A DNA stretch of 6,142 nt from Peptococcaceae bacterium. GTDB taxonomy: Bacteria; Bacillota; Peptococcia; Peptococcales; Peptococcaceae. Numbering within the stretch: position 1 is the stretch's first letter; every line of letters begins with the position of its first letter. The DNA is taken from NCBI GenBank assembly GCA_017387265.1, contig JAFOFM010000206.1, positions 1 through 6,142 of the forward strand, given 5' to 3'. Positions 4,551 through 6,142 of the stretch are shown here, in pieces. The notes under the pieces are model-generated. The model had not been told where the DNA came from, did no database searches, and saw only the letters and a program-made list of their open reading frames with translations. A program made the position numbers and the translations under genes.

Positions 4551-5906
4551 ATGAGCAGTGCTTATATTGAACAGGTCATTGAAGACGTTAAAAAAAGAAA
4601 TCCAGGTGAACCAGAATTCATCCAGACAGTAGAAGAAGTTCTGCGTTCTCTGGAACCAGCTATGGCGCAGCATCCAGAATACGAAGCTGCAAACATCCTG
4701 GGCCGTCTGGTAGAACCAGAAAGACAGATCATCTTCCGTGTAGCATGGGTTGACGATGCTGGTAAAGTACAGGTTAACCGTGGTTTCCGCGTACAGTTCA
4801 ACAGTGCAATCGGGCCTTACAAAGGCGGTCTGCGCTTCCAGCCAAACGTATACAGCGGTATCATCAAATTCTTAGGCTTCGAACAGATCTTCAAAAACTC
4901 CCTGACCGCTCTGCCAATCGGTGGTGGTAAAGGTGGTTCTGACTTCGACCCAACAGGTAAATCCGACGGCGAAGTTATGCGTTTCTGCCAGGCTTTCATG
5001 ACCGAACTGTATCGTCACATCGGTCCAGACGTTGACGTTCCAGCTGGTGACATGGGCGTTGGCGCTAGAGAAATCGGTTACATGTACGGTCAGTACAAAC
5101 GTATCCGTGGTGCATTCGAAAACGGCGTATTAACAGGTAAAGACCTGAGCTACGGTGGTTCCCTGATTCGTCCAGAAGCTACTGGTTTCGGTGCAGCTTA
5201 CTTTGCACAGCACATGCTGAACCACGAAGGTACTTCCTTCGAAGGTAAAAAAGTTTGCGTAACAGGTTTCGGTAACGTTGCTTGGGGCGTAGCTACAAAA
5301 GTAACTGAAATGGGCGGTACTGTAGTAACTGTTTCCGGTCCAGACGGTTATGTATACGATCCAGAAGGCGTTAAAGGCGAAAAAATCGACTACTTACTGG
5401 AAATGCGTGCTTCCGGTCAGAACAAAGTATCCGTATACGCTGACAAATATCCATCCGCTACTTTCTACCCAGGTGAAAAACCATGGGGTAAAGTTCCAGA
5501 TGTAGACGTGTACATGCCATGCGCTACTCAGAACGAAATCAAAATCGAAGACGCTGAAGCAATCGTTAAACAGGGCGTTAAATATGTTGTTGAAGTATCC
5601 AACATGCCTTGCACCAACGATGCAATCGCTTACCTGCAGAAAAACGGCGTAGTAATGGCTCCATCTAAAGCTGTTAACGCTGGTGGTGTAGCAGTTTCCG
5701 CACTGGAAATGAGCCAGAACTCCCAGAGACTGTCCTGGACTGCTGAAGAAGTAGATAAGAGATTATTCGATATCATGAAAGATATCCACGACAACGCAGC
5801 TTCCGCTGCTGAAGAATTCGGTTTAGGTTACAACCTGATGAGCGGTGCTAACCTGGCTGGCTTCCGTAAAGTTGCTCGTGCTATGTACCAGCAGGGTGTA
5901 TTCTAA
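4551..5906 (+). CDS. gdhA: Glutamate dehydrogenase, hexameric, probably NAD-linked
   Basis: A 451-residue cytosolic enzyme interconverting glutamate and 2-oxoglutarate plus ammonia. The substrate domain shows GPYKGGLRF (Lys91), a second conserved lysine at 115, the catalytic GGGKGGSDFDP (Lys127) and PAGDMGVG (Asp167); the substrate-contact segment APSKAVNAGGVAVSALEMSQN is at 370-390. The nucleotide domain has GFGNVAWG (239-246) followed by VSGPDGYVYDPEG (261-273). The Phe240/Pro264/Asp265 combination is as I recall it in the NAD-dependent Clostridium symbiosum enzyme, to which the whole protein is close, so NAD specificity is likelier than the NADP label often given to this family. AAGGAGG (4535-4541) lies 9 bases before the ATG. 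Codon use is strongly biased (19 of 21 prolines CCA, none CCG), pointing to very high expression. No strong promoter is obvious in the 64-base gap. Two hairpins follow. Family assignment is firm; coenzyme is inferred. Confidence 0.96.
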   Translation: MSSAYIEQVIEDVKKRNPGEPEFIQTVEEVLRSLEPAMAQHPEYEAANILGRLVEPERQIIFRVAWVDDAGKVQVNRGFRVQFNSAIGPYKGGLRFQPNVYSGIIKFLGFEQIFKNSLTALPIGGGKGGSDFDPTGKSDGEVMRFCQAFMTELYRHIGPDVDVPAGDMGVGAREIGYMYGQYKRIRGAFENGVLTGKDLSYGGSLIRPEATGFGAAYFAQHMLNHEGTSFEGKKVCVTGFGNVAWGVATKVTEMGGTVVTVSGPDGYVYDPEGVKGEKIDYLLEMRASGQNKVSVYADKYPSATFYPGEKPWGKVPDVDVYMPCATQNEIKIEDAEAIVKQGVKYVVEVSNMPCTNDAIAYLQKNGVVMAPSKAVNAGGVAVSALEMSQNSQRLSWTAEEVDKRLFDIMKDIHDNAASAAEEFGLGYNLMSGANLAGFRKVARAMYQQGVF

Positions 5907-5934
5907 TCGATACTTGACACAGTCAATTCGATTA
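5904..5934 (+). other. Hairpin spanning the gdhA stop codon
   Basis: TAATCGA (5904-5910) pairs with TCGATTA (5928-5934), and TTGAC (5914-5918) with GTCAA (5922-5926), giving 12 bp with a small internal loop and an ACA apical loop. The 5' arm includes the TAA stop. No T-run follows, so it is not itself a standard terminator; it may protect the 3' end of an abundant mRNA. Confidence 0.6.
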
Positions 5935-5954
5935 GCATCTTAACACGATGTTTC

Positions 5955-5993
5955 AAAGAGGATTCCTTTATAGGAGTCCTCTTTTTTGTTTTT
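5955..5993 (+). terminator. Intrinsic terminator of gdhA
   Basis: A 13-bp stem pairs 5955-5967 with 5972-5984, including one T-G wobble, around the loop TTAT. It is followed by an almost continuous T-run (5982-5993, one G). It lies about 50 bases after the gdhA stop. Confidence 0.93.
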
Positions 5994-6018
5994 CAAACCA
6001 TTTACATACTGTGACACA

Positions 6019-6106
6019 GGTGGTGCATGTGGTGCGTTTTTCTAATCTAGCTGCTTTCATTCTTTATTTCTAAAAAGTTTTTGCAAAACACACCACTTAT
6101 ACCACT
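6019..6106. repeat. Inverted pair of doubled GTGGT repeats
   Basis: The left arm (6019-6040) holds two 9-base units, GTGGTGCAT and GTGGTGCGT. The right arm (6085-6106), read on the opposite strand, holds AGTGGTATA and AGTGGTGTG followed by TTTT. The two arms agree at 17 of 22 positions and are 44 bases apart. No open frame of note occupies 5991-6142, and apart from this repeat I see nothing there. It could be a protein-binding site for the next gene to the right, a hairpin, or the edge of an intergenic repeat family. Confidence 0.55.
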
Positions 6107-6142
6107 TTTGCCTCCCAGTCCTATTCGTTAAGCGAAAAACAC

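Noticed and set aside
1..6142. CRISPR array, insertion sequence, phage or defence genes, tRNA or rRNA genes
   Set aside because: No spaced direct repeats, transposase or integrase motifs, defence domains, or RNA-gene cloverleaf or conserved rRNA sequence were seen on either strand.

Overview
The window reads as ordinary chromosome from a mid-GC Gram-positive-type anaerobe (Bacillota). The signs are strong AAGGAGG-type ribosome binding sites, tight U-tailed terminators, a cotJABC-type spore-coat cluster, and a glutamate dehydrogenase of the clostridial (Clostridium symbiosum) type. A Negativicutes or Clostridia gut commensal is my best guess. Genus cannot be decided from this sequence, and whether the organism sporulates is not shown.

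Layout: (1) 28-648 (+), a flavodoxin-fold NAD(P)H/FMN oxidoreductase with a compact four-cysteine motif of the iron-sulfur flavoprotein type, closed by a hairpin terminator. (2) 732-923 (+), a small charged helical protein of unknown function with a candidate extended -10 promoter. (3) A shared terminator at 938-970, then the minus-strand cotJA-cotJB-cotJC operon (2099 down to 975), led by a sequence that fits the late mother-cell sigma-K/sigma-E promoter class. (4) A divergent control region (2100-2325) with two good housekeeping-type promoters facing right into a DMT/EamA-family membrane transporter (2326-3246), ended by a 17-bp perfect hairpin that can also terminate the convergent gene. 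(5) A small unknown minus-strand gene (3409-3621) whose start is framed by a long inverted repeat. (6) trmB (3830-4486), with its own promoter and a potentially structured leader. (7) gdhA (4551-5906), whose strong codon bias points to very high expression, followed by two hairpins. (8) A tail of about 150 bases (5991-6142) with no gene but with two inverted copies of a doubled GTGGT motif.

How the parts relate: the only clear functional unit is cotJABC, consisting of two small coat proteins and a manganese-catalase-like protein, translationally coupled at the B/C junction. Glutamate dehydrogenase carries the sequence features of the NAD-linked catabolic enzyme, which fits an amino-acid-fermenting anaerobe. 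The other genes look like independent transcription units. I did not find a convincing new multi-gene system. The most unusual unexplained signals are non-coding: the inverted GTGGT repeats at the right end, the inverted repeat over the start of the small gene at 3409-3621, and the paired dyads between trmB and gdhA.
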